NCBI GenBank assembly: GCA_002438505.1
Contig: DJPI01000005.1
Coordinates: 1-10,791 of the forward strand
Reading direction: 5' to 3'
Source: Ruminococcaceae bacterium UBA6416
GTDB taxonomy: Bacteria > Bacillota > Clostridia > Oscillospirales > Acutalibacteraceae
DNA length: 10,791 nucleotides
The notes under the pieces are model-generated. The model did no database searches, was not told the DNA's origin, and saw only the letters and a program-made list of their open reading frames with translations. Positions 1 through 7,027 of the stretch are shown piece after piece. Every line of letters starts with the position of its first letter. Positions within the stretch are counted from its first letter, which is position 1. A program made the translations under genes and the position numbers.

Positions 1-31
1 TGCCAAACTTTCATATGTTCCCCCAATATTT

Positions 32-77
32 AAAAAAGGCAAGCGAAGAAGAAAGGTTTCCGCTTCGCTCGCCTTTT
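32..77 (-). terminator. Rho-independent terminator closing the head operon
   Basis: Arms at 34-48 and 63-77 pair over 15 bp around a 14-nt loop. In minus-strand RNA the stem is followed by a run of U (complement of the A run at 32-37). The only imperfect position (41/70) is a G-U pair in minus-strand RNA but an A-C mismatch in plus-strand RNA, so the hairpin is built for minus transcripts. It begins 2 nt after the stop codon of the 82-aa gene, which marks this gene as the last of the packaging/head transcript. Confidence 0.88.
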
Positions 78-79
78 AA

Positions 80-328
80 TTAATTTTCGGTGATCCCGCT
101 GCTTTCAAAGTAGTACCTTTCGGCTTCCTCTTCTGCGTCGAGCGATCTTTTGATAACTTCCCAAATCGGCAGCGGAACCTCAACCGGTTTGCCGCGCTGA
201 ACAGAAAAGTGCCTGCCGTTGACCGAGGCAACAACGTCCGGCTGGTCTCTGCTGTTCGGAACTTTCGGAACAAAGATTTCTTTCTTAATCTTCCAAGGGT
301 CACTGATGTTTGTTTCGTCCTTTTTCAT
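80..328 (-). CDS. Small protein encoded after the major capsid gene, function unknown
   Basis: This gene encodes 82 aa, begins at ATG with an AGGTGGTGAT-type ribosome binding site, and starts 22 nt after the capsid stop codon. The protein is charged. It has a central stretch (about residues 33-56) reading VNGRHFSVQRGKPVEVP, followed by an amphipathic, acidic helix (EEEAERYY). Short proteins with this VNG...RG..VEVP pattern are often encoded next to major capsid genes in tailed phages, from general recollection; no function is established to my knowledge. It has no signal peptide or membrane segment. Its position as the last gene of the head operon, just before a terminator, suggests a head-associated or accessory structural role, which is inference only. 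Confidence 0.8.
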   Translation of the reverse strand: MKKDETNISDPWKIKKEIFVPKVPNSRDQPDVVASVNGRHFSVQRGKPVEVPLPIWEVIKRSLDAEEEAERYYFESSGITEN

Positions 329-350
329 CGTTTATCACCACCTGATTAAA

Positions 351-1403
351 TTAGCCTCCGGGGTTCTGCGTGGGTTCGGTGTAATCGTCTCCGGCGTCCT
401 CAATGGAGAATGTTGAGCCGCATTCAACGCGGCAGATATAGTCCTGAATAACAATCTTTGCGCCGTAAAGCGAAATTTTCCAACCCACGGTGCTGCGCTG
501 GTTGAGCGGATCGGCTGTGCCGCTTGAACCTCTGCCCTTAACAATGACCTCGGCTTTGTTGCTTTCAATGTCAAGAACCTTGTATGCGCCCTTGCCGAGG
601 AATACGCAAGAGTAAACGGCCTGTCCGTTCTTTCCGCCGTTTGAAGCACCGGTGAACATTGCGGCTTCCGTTGTTTCAATGAAACGCACGCCGTAAAGCT
701 TGCCGATTTCGCCCTCATAAATCTTCTCGGTGTTTGAATATTTCTGAATATCAATCCAGTTTTCGTCTGTTGTGAGGTCATACGACACCGAGGGATGAAT
801 AATGCAGATGTAACTGCCGTCAATCTTCGGCGCATTGTGCTTTTTGAGCAGTGTTGCCGCCTTTGCAATGGTCTTAACGGTGAGCTTGTTTGCCGCCGTA
901 ATTGCCGCTCTTGTTGCCGGAACATTTCCGCTTGCGTCGGCGGCATAAATAACGTGTGTTGCCTTGTTAAGCTCGTTACGGACAATAGTGTCAAGGGTAA
1001 GACCCATACTGTCGCCGTGTTTGCTCGTTGTTTCAACAATAACATTGTCAATCGCCGTCAGCTCAAGAATGTCCGAAATGGTTGTGTATGCGCCGAACTC
1101 TGAAAGAGTCTGCGTAATTGAAGTAACCTTGAGCGGAACGCCTGCCGGAGTAACGCCTTCGGTCAGCGGAGTTGTTGCTTTCGGAAAAGCCGAAAACTCG
1201 CGCCATTCAATTGTTTTTCCGCCGTTCTTCGGAAGCGATTCTTTTTCTCCGAACTGTGCGTGAACAAGGTTTGCTTTTGCTCTTTCAATGAGCAATTTTG
1301 AATAAAAAGTTTTCATTTCCGCCGACAAATCACTTGCGCCGGTGGTCTGAACATTCTGGTTAACCTCTGCAAAAAGCTGAAGGTCAAAAATATTTGCTTT
1401 CAT
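351..1403 (-). CDS. Major capsid protein, N4-gp56 family, with N-terminal Prp-type cleavage motif
   Basis: This 350-aa protein is the shell subunit. The N-terminal third is typical of the N4-gp56 capsid family: SAEMKTFYSKLLIERAKANL (about residues 27-46), then PKNGGKTIEWREFS, LTEGVTPAG and a GLTLDTIVRNEL helix. Length and order agree with the family's HK97-like fold. Residues 8-12 are LQLFA (bases 1368-1382), matching the core of the motif cut by Prp in ribosomal protein L27 and in phage 80alpha capsid and scaffold; cutting between F11 and A12 would leave a mature protein beginning AEVNQ. The start is ATG with AAAGGAAG upstream. It follows the scaffold gene by 26 nt and lies three genes after the portal, the normal head-operon order. 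The acidic C-terminus ends NPGG. Family assignment is by recognition, processing by inference. Confidence 0.93.
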   Translation of the reverse strand: MKANIFDLQLFAEVNQNVQTTGASDLSAEMKTFYSKLLIERAKANLVHAQFGEKESLPKNGGKTIEWREFSAFPKATTPLTEGVTPAGVPLKVTSITQTLSEFGAYTTISDILELTAIDNVIVETTSKHGDSMGLTLDTIVRNELNKATHVIYAADASGNVPATRAAITAANKLTVKTIAKAATLLKKHNAPKIDGSYICIIHPSVSYDLTTDENWIDIQKYSNTEKIYEGEIGKLYGVRFIETTEAAMFTGASNGGKNGQAVYSCVFLGKGAYKVLDIESNKAEVIVKGRGSSGTADPLNQRSTVGWKISLYGAKIVIQDYICRVECGSTFSIEDAGDDYTEPTQNPGG

Positions 1404-1429
1404 TTTTCTTCCTTTCCGAGATAAGGCTG

Positions 1430-2302
1430 TTACTCTCGGAACGTGATTTTTTCGCCGCGCCTTGCCCGTTCAATGTAATCATTGATTTCCTTGCGCGAAA
1501 GCTTTGAAACGTCGGTTTGCGTTTTCACTGCGGCCGGGGAGGAAAGTCCGTTTTCTCTCGGCCGTCTGCTGTTCTTTTCGGTTTCAAGCTGAACATTCGC
1601 CGCCGTTTTTCTCACTGCATATTGCATTCCTGCGGCAATGATATCATCTTTGTGAACAACTTCAAACGCCGTTTTAACGTCAACGCCGCTTTCAAGCAAC
1701 CGGTAAAACTCCGGACTTTTGATTTCTTCTCGCAAGTCAAGCGCCGGATAAAAGTTTCTTGCTTCCTGCTCTTCAAAAAGCCACTGGCGATATTTTTCCT
1801 CTGCGGCCTGTTCTTGCGCATAGGCTTCACGTTCCGCTCTGTAACGAGCGTTTTCTCTTTCAATCGTTCTTGTGTGTTTGAGTTCTTCAACCGGAACACC
1901 TCTTTTGAGCGCTTCCGCCTCAAGAAAAGAGTTGTCCGTTTCAACGGCTCTCAAAATGCCGTCAAAATCTTCGGGGTCAAGGTTATAGTTCACGGCAAGG
2001 GCGTCAAAAATCCTGCCCGTGCTTTCCCGATACTCCCGTGCGGCCTCTTCGTTTTCTTTTGCCGACTTAAAGCGCTTTTTGATCATGCCTTGTACTTCGG
2101 CGTCAAACTCGGCTTTGAAGTCGTTTTTGAATTTTGCGTAATCGGCCTTTCTTTTTTCAGCGGCGTCCTGAATAACTGCTTCGCCCGTTTCAGCGGCGGC
2201 CTGTGCTTCGCCCGTTGAACCCGTTGCTCCCTCTCCTGCTCCTGCGCTTGCCGCGCCGTCCGCAAAAAGCTGGAGTTCAAGTTCAAAATCAAAAAATGTC
2301 AT
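1430..2302 (-). CDS. Capsid scaffolding protein with N-terminal Prp-type cleavage motif
   Basis: From ATG at 2302 the protein has 290 aa. It shows scaffold features: a Gly/Ala/Glu-rich low-complexity N-terminal region (about 15-45), long charged helical or coiled-coil segments (about 48-190, many K/E/R), and a short basic C-terminal helix (KEINDYIERARRGEKITF) of the kind scaffolds use to bind the capsid subunit. Residues 10-14 are LQLFA (bases 2261-2275), like the capsid protein, so cutting after F13 is predicted. The frame extends upstream to an ATG at 2398 overlapping the protease stop (ATGA), which would add 32 residues. I prefer 2302 because AAAGGAAG lies about 10 nt upstream and the motif then sits as close to the N-terminus as in the capsid protein. 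Position between protease and capsid genes supports the call. Confidence 0.87.
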   Translation of the reverse strand: MTFFDFELELQLFADGAASAGAGEGATGSTGEAQAAAETGEAVIQDAAEKRKADYAKFKNDFKAEFDAEVQGMIKKRFKSAKENEEAAREYRESTGRIFDALAVNYNLDPEDFDGILRAVETDNSFLEAEALKRGVPVEELKHTRTIERENARYRAEREAYAQEQAAEEKYRQWLFEEQEARNFYPALDLREEIKSPEFYRLLESGVDVKTAFEVVHKDDIIAAGMQYAVRKTAANVQLETEKNSRRPRENGLSSPAAVKTQTDVSKLSRKEINDYIERARRGEKITFRE

Positions 2303-2347
2303 AGGATATTTCTTCCTTTCTCCGGTCTTTCCCGGGTGTCTGAAAAT

Positions 2348-2353
2348 ATTATA
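2348..2353 (-). promoter_or_regulatory. Possible internal -10 element upstream of scaffold
   Basis: A perfect TATAAT on the minus strand lies in the 92-nt gap between the protease stop and the scaffold start, the longest gap in this otherwise tight operon. No good -35 is seen at 16-18 nt; a TTGAAA lies about 21 nt upstream. It could boost scaffold and capsid expression, but a chance match is possible in this AT-rich spot. Confidence 0.22.
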
Positions 2354-2394
2354 CAAAATCAAACGGAAACACTTTTTCAAAGCTCTGTCCGCCC

Positions 2395-2721
2395 TCATTT
2401 TTCGGTAACTTTGAGGTTGATATAGTCCGGATATTTGTTTGAAAGAACCGAGAATCCGGAAAGCGCATAATAAAAATCATGGTCAACCCAAATTTCATAT
2501 CCGCTTTTCGGTGTAACTTCAACCGAAGCGTTCCCCTTTTTGTCCGTAATGTCAAGCTTTATAAATGCCTTGTCTTTGTCATATTCGCAAAGCATTGAGC
2601 AAAGGTTATAAAAAACCATGCTTGCCGCCGCACAAACAATGTCATGTCCTTCGTTTGAAAAACGGGCGTGTCCTTTGATTTTTAAAACTCTCTTCTTCGG
2701 TGCATATGTAACATAAATCAT
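2395..2721 (-). CDS. prp: Prp-family cysteine protease, predicted prohead protease
   Basis: This 108-aa protein matches the length of bacterial Prp, the cysteine protease that removes the N-terminal extension of ribosomal protein L27. The signature is clear: GHA at residues 17-19 and GHDIVCAAAS at 25-34. His18 and Cys30 are 12 residues apart, as are the catalytic His22 and Cys34 of S. aureus Prp. The gene sits between portal and scaffold, the usual place of a prohead protease, and the next two genes carry LQLFA motifs resembling Prp sites. In Staphylococcus phage 80alpha the host Prp does this job; here the phage seems to bring its own. The start is ATG with AAGGAG 9 nt upstream, overlapping the portal stop codon. 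Whether it also cuts host L27 cannot be told from sequence. Confidence 0.9.
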   Translation of the reverse strand: MIYVTYAPKKRVLKIKGHARFSNEGHDIVCAAASMVFYNLCSMLCEYDKDKAFIKLDITDKKGNASVEVTPKSGYEIWVDHDFYYALSGFSVLSNKYPDYINLKVTEK

Positions 2722-2734
2722 TTTCTTTTTCTCC

Positions 2735-4681
2735 TTAGTTCACTTGTGTTGAATTTTGTGCCTGTTCTCTTGCTTTGACAACTCTTGCGTGTTCCTCGTT
2801 TTTAATCGTTCCGTCGCCGCTTTGCTCTTTGATGTTTGTGTCAACCTGTCCCTGTGCCGACTGCGCCCCCTGAATACCGAATTGCGCCGAAAGCTGCTGG
2901 GCAAGAAGCGGTTCATATCTTTGCGCAAGGCTCATTGAAAGCGAAAGAAGCTGCTGAACCTGCTGAACCAATGTTCCGTTCTGCTGAACGCGGTCAATGA
3001 TTTCCTGCTTATGTGAAAAATCCATCATATTGAGGCAGGCAAGCGCCTGATCTGCGTTCTGCGGCGCAAACAGTCCTGCTGAATAGAATTGCAGCGCAAG
3101 TTCATTTTGGCTCATTTTGCTGTAAGCCGTTGCTTTCTGTGCCGAAACTTCAATGTCAAATTGCGGTATTCTGTAACCGAGGTCAATTCCGAACTCCTGT
3201 CCCTGTTCCTGCGGTTTTATTCCGGCGTTTGAAAACGAAACAAATTCCTCCCTGCCGTTTTCGCCTGTTATTCTGAACTGGCGTTCGGTCGTGTAAAACT
3301 GTCTTATCAGCTCTATTACCTGATATGTGATATCCTTGAACGCTTCATATGTGTTTCCTAGTCCGTCGCGGGAAGTTTTTCCGCTTGCTTCCTGCAATGC
3401 GGCAATCGCCGAAGCGGCGGTAACACCGGAAGAGGACGCTCCGTTGTTAACGTCTCTGTTTCCGCTTGTCTCCTTCATCTCGTCAATTTTGTTGTTCAAA
3501 ACCGCAATCGTGTTTCCGGGGAGCGACGGCGTTTCAATCGCTCTTATACTCAGTTCGTCAAGCGTTCCGCCGACAACGTGAACAAAGTCCTTTGAAAAGT
3601 CCGCATATTCCTCTTCGTTCACGTTTCCATTCGTCTTGATAAAGTATCTCGGCCTTGCCGCAAGAAGTGCGTTTTTAACAATCGAATGGTCAAGTAAATC
3701 AATCTTTTCCTGCGCATTTTTGCAAATATCCGTGTATGAAAATCCGCACGGCGAACCCTCGGTGATGAAAAGCGGGTCAAAAACAAACGGAAACATTCCG
3801 TGGTCATAAAGTCCTCTTTCCGCCATCGACTCCCCTGCGTCAACAGTAAACTCTTCGCCCGTTGCCCGGTCAATTTCAAGCTGCTGCGGTCTTTGGGTGT
3901 CATTTTCCGTTGCATAAAGCACGTTTCCGTCAACAAATTTGCAGTAATGCAAAATAGTTCTGCCATTGTCATGCTTTTTGTAATACCAGTCAAAAACGGC
4001 GCATTTTTCCGATGTATCAATGGTGTCGTCGTGGATATATGTATTTGTTTTGCTCGTGTCCGTGCTGAGCTTGCCTTTAACTTCTGGATATCTTTCTTCA
4101 ATCGCTTCCTTGTCAACAAGCGAAATATGAAAAAGCTCTCTCGATTGCTGAATATCCGTAATGCCCGGTTCCCAAAAAAGGTTAAGAATGTCGCATTTTT
4201 CAATCGAAATGTCGCCGCGGCCGTTCAGTTTGTCCGGGTCCCAGAATATGCCGTAAATGCCCGTTCCTTTAATCAGCTTGTACCAGCTGCATTTTGAGTA
4301 AGTTTTCTTGAATCCGTTCGCTTCAAAAACAACCGGAAGAATGCTTGAAAGCATGGTTGCCTCTTTTTTGTCTCCCTCTTCTTTCGGCCGAATGTTCGCT
4401 TCCGGGTAACCGTCCATCATGTCCGCGTGTTTTGAAAGAATAACATTAAAAAGCCATGCCGTCGGCTTAACTTCTTCCTTTGTGTCGCCGCCTTCCCAGT
4501 TTCTTAATTTCCAGTATTGCTCGTTCGCAATGATTTTTTCGTCAAGGTTTGTTTTCCCTGCCTTATATTTTTCAAACCTCTCCTGCGCTTTTTTAATCTG
4601 TTCTTCGCCGATAACGTGTGCCGTTTTCGCCGCGTTTTCTTCTGTTCCGGTGTTCTGTTCAATGATTTCGTTTTCGTCCAT
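2735..4681 (-). CDS. Phage portal protein, P22-like
   Basis: This 648-aa protein is the likely dodecameric portal through which DNA enters the capsid. Length, neighbours (directly after the terminase large subunit, before protease, scaffold and capsid) and sequence character fit the P22-like portal group: an acidic N-terminus; EQYWKLRNW and PTAWLFNVILSKHADMMDGY in the first 100 residues; a mid-region WEPGITDI; and a GASSSGVTAASAIAALQEAS segment ahead of long helices. The C-terminal 130 residues are rich in Gln and helical (QQVQQLLSLSMSLAQRYEPL), resembling the barrel region of long portals. AAGGAG overlaps the terminase stop codon and lies 7 nt before the ATG. No frame break is seen. The family call is by recognition of the overall pattern. 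Confidence 0.92.
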   Translation of the reverse strand: MDENEIIEQNTGTEENAAKTAHVIGEEQIKKAQERFEKYKAGKTNLDEKIIANEQYWKLRNWEGGDTKEEVKPTAWLFNVILSKHADMMDGYPEANIRPKEEGDKKEATMLSSILPVVFEANGFKKTYSKCSWYKLIKGTGIYGIFWDPDKLNGRGDISIEKCDILNLFWEPGITDIQQSRELFHISLVDKEAIEERYPEVKGKLSTDTSKTNTYIHDDTIDTSEKCAVFDWYYKKHDNGRTILHYCKFVDGNVLYATENDTQRPQQLEIDRATGEEFTVDAGESMAERGLYDHGMFPFVFDPLFITEGSPCGFSYTDICKNAQEKIDLLDHSIVKNALLAARPRYFIKTNGNVNEEEYADFSKDFVHVVGGTLDELSIRAIETPSLPGNTIAVLNNKIDEMKETSGNRDVNNGASSSGVTAASAIAALQEASGKTSRDGLGNTYEAFKDITYQVIELIRQFYTTERQFRITGENGREEFVSFSNAGIKPQEQGQEFGIDLGYRIPQFDIEVSAQKATAYSKMSQNELALQFYSAGLFAPQNADQALACLNMMDFSHKQEIIDRVQQNGTLVQQVQQLLSLSMSLAQRYEPLLAQQLSAQFGIQGAQSAQGQVDTNIKEQSGDGTIKNEEHARVVKAREQAQNSTQVN

Positions 4682-4692
4682 AACTTTGCTCC

Positions 4693-6072
4693 TTATCTGT
4701 AAAAACTGTTCTTTTTCTTCGGTTGGTTTCTGTTGAGCGGATCAAAAAGCTGCGCTTGTGTTCCGCCCTCATCGGGAACAAACGGTCTTACCGGTCTTGT
4801 CATGCAAAAATATCGCCATTCGTCCGCAACGTGGTCCTCAAGCTTTGTGTCAAGATCTTCCGGGTTCGTTTCGGAAAACATCATCAGCGGAATTGTTCTG
4901 ATGAACGCCTTGCAGTTTTTGAAAACGTACATTCTTGGATACCCCTCTTCATCGAACGCAAGCCGATAGTGACACTGCATCCATCCGGGAATCCTCGCGT
5001 TGTCGCCCGGCTCAAAATATATTCCGTATCTTTCTGCGGTTTCCGCGACGCTCTCTCCGCGCGATCCATCCCAGATAGATGGATCGGCAACGCCGAAAAT
5101 CTGTTTCCCCTTGAGATATGGGTGTTCCCTTTCAATGTCCGCAATTTTTTTAAACTGCTTGTCTGGCGGCCATTTAACGCCCTCATTCGGCTCGCCCGTG
5201 CAACCATAAAGCTCCAATATTCGATATATCACGCCATCACGGTCAACCGCCCACCAGGCGCAGGAAAACGGCTTGCCAAAACCAAAGTCATAGCTTCTGT
5301 ATATATTCATTCCGTCCGGGTTAAATGGATTAATGACGTGCGTCCACTGCCTGTCGTCGTAATGCTCCGGTCTGTTAACAAAATCTTCAAAAAACATTCC
5401 CTCAAACACGTCCCAATCGCCAAAAAGCCATGCTTTTTTAAGCTTCGGAGGAAGTTTTTCAAGGTTTTTTGCGTAGTCCGGCTGCATTTTCATCAGAGCT
5501 TTGTTATCACCTACAAGGCTCTGTATAAAAGTGTAGTCGTCCGGGTCTTCGCCCTCATTAAATTTTCGGTCAATAAAAATGCGTTTTAAATATCCGTGTC
5601 CCTGTCCTCCCGGGTTCATCGTGTAATACATCCTTTTCGGGAACGGATTGACACCGCGAACGCAAGCTCCGATACTCTTCATCTGAAACTCGCTGAGCTG
5701 TCCTGCTTCATCAAGATAAATAACGTCATATTCAACGCCTTGAAGTCGGTCAAGGTCTGCGTCCTTTGCGCAGTACATGAAATTGATTGTTGAACCGTTC
5801 CGAAATTTCAAAGCCTTATCTTTTTCGTTGTATTTTGCCGTGTCAAGCGTTGCGGCTTTCAGCTGAATAATGTGGTTATTCACAAGTTCCGGATATGTTC
5901 GGCGAACAATCAGCTGCCGAATACCGGGATAAGAAAGCGCAAGTATCTGTGCCTTTGTTCTCACTGCCCAGCTTTTTCCGCCGCCTCTCGCTCCGCCGAA
6001 TCCGATGTTCTTTGCCTTTGCCTGCATGAACTTAACCTGCTTTGGATTTATCAGCGAAAAATCAAGCGTCAA
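4693..6072 (-). CDS. Terminase large subunit (ATPase and nuclease)
   Basis: This is the packaging motor that pumps DNA into the prohead and cuts concatemers. Numbered from the chosen TTG start (459 aa), Walker A is GGARGGGKS (26-34), Walker B with catalytic Glu is VIYLDE (117-122), and a coupling motif region is YTMNPGG (150-156). The C-terminal RNase H-like nuclease has the expected acidic residues in SYDFG (Asp262), VADPS (Asp330) and HVADEW (Asp417). The frame is open back to 6246, but those codons lie inside the small-subunit gene. AAGGAG at 6083-6088, 10 nt before TTG at 6072, decides the start and gives an 11-nt overlap with the small subunit. The protein then begins MTLDFSLINPKQ, a usual beginning just ahead of the ATPase. 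Confidence 0.95.
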   Translation of the reverse strand: MTLDFSLINPKQVKFMQAKAKNIGFGGARGGGKSWAVRTKAQILALSYPGIRQLIVRRTYPELVNNHIIQLKAATLDTAKYNEKDKALKFRNGSTINFMYCAKDADLDRLQGVEYDVIYLDEAGQLSEFQMKSIGACVRGVNPFPKRMYYTMNPGGQGHGYLKRIFIDRKFNEGEDPDDYTFIQSLVGDNKALMKMQPDYAKNLEKLPPKLKKAWLFGDWDVFEGMFFEDFVNRPEHYDDRQWTHVINPFNPDGMNIYRSYDFGFGKPFSCAWWAVDRDGVIYRILELYGCTGEPNEGVKWPPDKQFKKIADIEREHPYLKGKQIFGVADPSIWDGSRGESVAETAERYGIYFEPGDNARIPGWMQCHYRLAFDEEGYPRMYVFKNCKAFIRTIPLMMFSETNPEDLDTKLEDHVADEWRYFCMTRPVRPFVPDEGGTQAQLFDPLNRNQPKKKNSFYR

Positions 6073-6550
6073 ATCCCTCACACTCCTTCGGAAGTTTAAA
6101 TTCAATCTTCGGCGGTGCTTTGTTTTCCTTGGCTTCAAAAAGTCCCAAGTGCCTGCCGATTTTTTCAAGCGCTTCAAGCGCACCTTTTGAATCGAAAACA
6201 TATTCGCCTTTGTGCACCTTTTTTCGCTCGTCCGGATCCCATTCAAGCACAGGAACGGCCGTCATGCAACGGTTATAAACCTCAACCAATTGCATGATTA
6301 CCCAGTCGGGTGTAATGCACATTTTTTCGGCACATTCTTTTTGTAACGCGCGCACACGCGCGAGAATGTCAGGTTTTGTCAGGTTCTCGCTCCCGACCGA
6401 ACGGGCGGTCTTTTTGCTGTACCCTGCGCGTATTGCCGCCTGCGTCGCGTTATAGTCAATGATATATTCTTTGCAAAACGTCTCCTGGCGGTCAGTCAGT
6501 TTTTTCTCGGCGGTTTTGCCCTCATTTTTCTTTGCTCCCTTTGCCGCCAC
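6062..6550 (-). CDS. Terminase small subunit
   Basis: This 162-aa protein is the DNA-recognition part of the packaging complex. Residues 18-60 match the Terminase_2-type N-terminal helix-turn-helix: LTDRQETFCKEYIIDYNATQ, then AAIRAGYSKKTARSVGSENL and TKPDI. The rest is helical and probably oligomerises the ring. The start is GTG at 6550 with AAAGGTGG 7 nt upstream; the ATG at 6552 is in another frame. It is the first gene of the packaging/head operon, preceded by a terminator and a candidate promoter, and it overlaps the large subunit by 11 nt. A symmetrical GC alternating stretch at 6347-6362 lies inside the gene (residues around ARVRAL). Packaging recognition sites sometimes lie within small-subunit genes; no such site is proven here. 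Confidence 0.92.
   Translation of the reverse strand: MAAKGAKKNEGKTAEKKLTDRQETFCKEYIIDYNATQAAIRAGYSKKTARSVGSENLTKPDILARVRALQKECAEKMCITPDWVIMQLVEVYNRCMTAVPVLEWDPDERKKVHKGEYVFDSKGALEALEKIGRHLGLFEAKENKAPPKIEFKLPKECEGFDA
6083..6088 (-). promoter_or_regulatory. Ribosome binding site setting the TTG start of terminase large subunit
   Basis: AAGGAG on the minus strand is 10 nt upstream of TTG at 6072. The in-frame GTG at 6081 is only 1 nt away and too close to be used. The site lies inside the end of the small-subunit gene, so the two subunits are probably translationally linked. Confidence 0.7.
6347..6362. repeat. Symmetric GC inverted repeat in terminase small subunit gene
   Basis: CGCGCG-CACA-CGCGCG is a perfect 6-bp inverted repeat with a 4-nt loop. 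Purine-pyrimidine alternation runs for 17 nt (6346-6362). It encodes part of ARVRAL in the small subunit, so codon choice can explain it, though this GC-only patch stands out from its surroundings. Confidence 0.45.
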
Positions 6551-6572
6551 ATTGCCACCACCTTTTGAAATT

Positions 6573-6578
6573 ATTATA
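6573..6578 (-). promoter_or_regulatory. Candidate -10 element of the packaging/head operon promoter
   Basis: TATAAT on the minus strand lies in the 50-nt AT-rich gap between the terminator at 6601-6647 and the GTG start of the terminase small subunit. The -35 region 17-18 nt upstream (TTCGGG/TCGGGT) is a poor match to TTGACA, so a phage activator may be needed if this is real. Support comes from position: a new transcript must start here if the upstream terminator works. Confidence 0.42.
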
Positions 6579-6600
6579 TAAAATATCCGAGAAACACCCG

Positions 6601-6647
6601 AAAAAAGAACAGCCTTAAAAATCCGGGTTCAAAAAGGCTGTTCTTTT
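6601..6647 (-). terminator. Strong terminator between early/middle genes and packaging operon
   Basis: A perfect 14-bp stem (6603-6616 with 6634-6647) around a 17-nt loop ends in six U residues in minus-strand RNA. It begins 11 nt after the stop codon of the 122-aa gene. The plus-strand reading also ends in a U-rich stretch, so it may work both ways, but no plus-strand gene is seen. Confidence 0.88.
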
Positions 6648-6658
6648 CTTTCTTGTGT

Positions 6659-7027
6659 TTATTTGTATTTTTCAAAAATGATTTTGGCAAGCGGACAGTT
6701 TTCATAATCTTCGGCGCAATATGTAAAAAAGTGGTTTCTGCGCTGAACAAGGTCATTGAATATGCAAACAACCGCCGAAGCTTTTCCAAACCCCTCGCAG
6801 CAGATTCCGCCCTCCGGAAAAAGTGTTTGAAAAAACGGACATTTTGCATTACAGTCCGAAAGCGTAAAATCTTCCCGTCTGAGTCCGAGTTTTGAAAGCT
6901 TTACCCTCACCGCGCGTTCCGAACGGTCAAACTCTTGCGCAAGTTCTTTGATTTTCTTTCCGCGGCTGATTCCGCGTTTCAGCCCCTCAAGTTCAGCTTT
7001 CGTCCATTTGCGCCCTGCTTTCTGCAT
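6659..7027 (-). CDS. Protein with DNA-binding-like N-terminus and Cys-rich C-terminus, function unknown
   Basis: This gene encodes 122 aa and starts at ATG with AAAGGAG 6 nt upstream, overlapping the nuclease gene by 35 nt. Residues 7-48 (KWTKAELEGLKRGISRGKKI, then ELAQEFDRSERAVRVKLSKL) look like a SANT/Myb-like or helix-turn-helix unit: Trp-Thr-x-x-Glu at the start, a helix turn in the middle, and a basic recognition helix. The C-terminal half holds seven cysteines (59, 63, 76, 77, 88, 104, 111) and ends YCAEDYENCPLAK, suggesting bound zinc or another metal. The gene sits directly before the terminator and terminase genes. A regulator of late genes or a packaging helper is possible, but that is only inference from position and likely DNA binding. 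Confidence 0.82.
   Translation of the reverse strand: MQKAGRKWTKAELEGLKRGISRGKKIKELAQEFDRSERAVRVKLSKLGLRREDFTLSDCNAKCPFFQTLFPEGGICCEGFGKASAVVCIFNDLVQRRNHFFTYCAEDYENCPLAKIIFEKYK

Noticed and set aside
335..1051. 238-codon minus-strand frame overlapping the major capsid gene
   Set aside because: It lies inside the capsid gene in another frame; Arg/Thr/Ser-rich product, no ribosome binding site, no gene-like motif.
1517..2218. Long open frame (233 codons) on the plus strand
   Set aside because: It is antisense to the scaffold gene; the Phe/Arg/Cys-rich product is what the complement of a Glu/Lys/Ala-rich gene gives.
4723..5589. Long open frame (288 codons) on the plus strand
   Set aside because: It lies wholly antisense to the terminase large subunit, has no recognisable motif and a basic, low-quality composition; it is a shadow of the codon bias of the real gene.
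6073..6246. Upstream extension of the terminase large subunit to an ATG at 6246
   Set aside because: The 58 extra codons are read entirely from the small-subunit gene, are Arg/Lys-rich and lack family character; AAGGAG before TTG at 6072 gives a better start.
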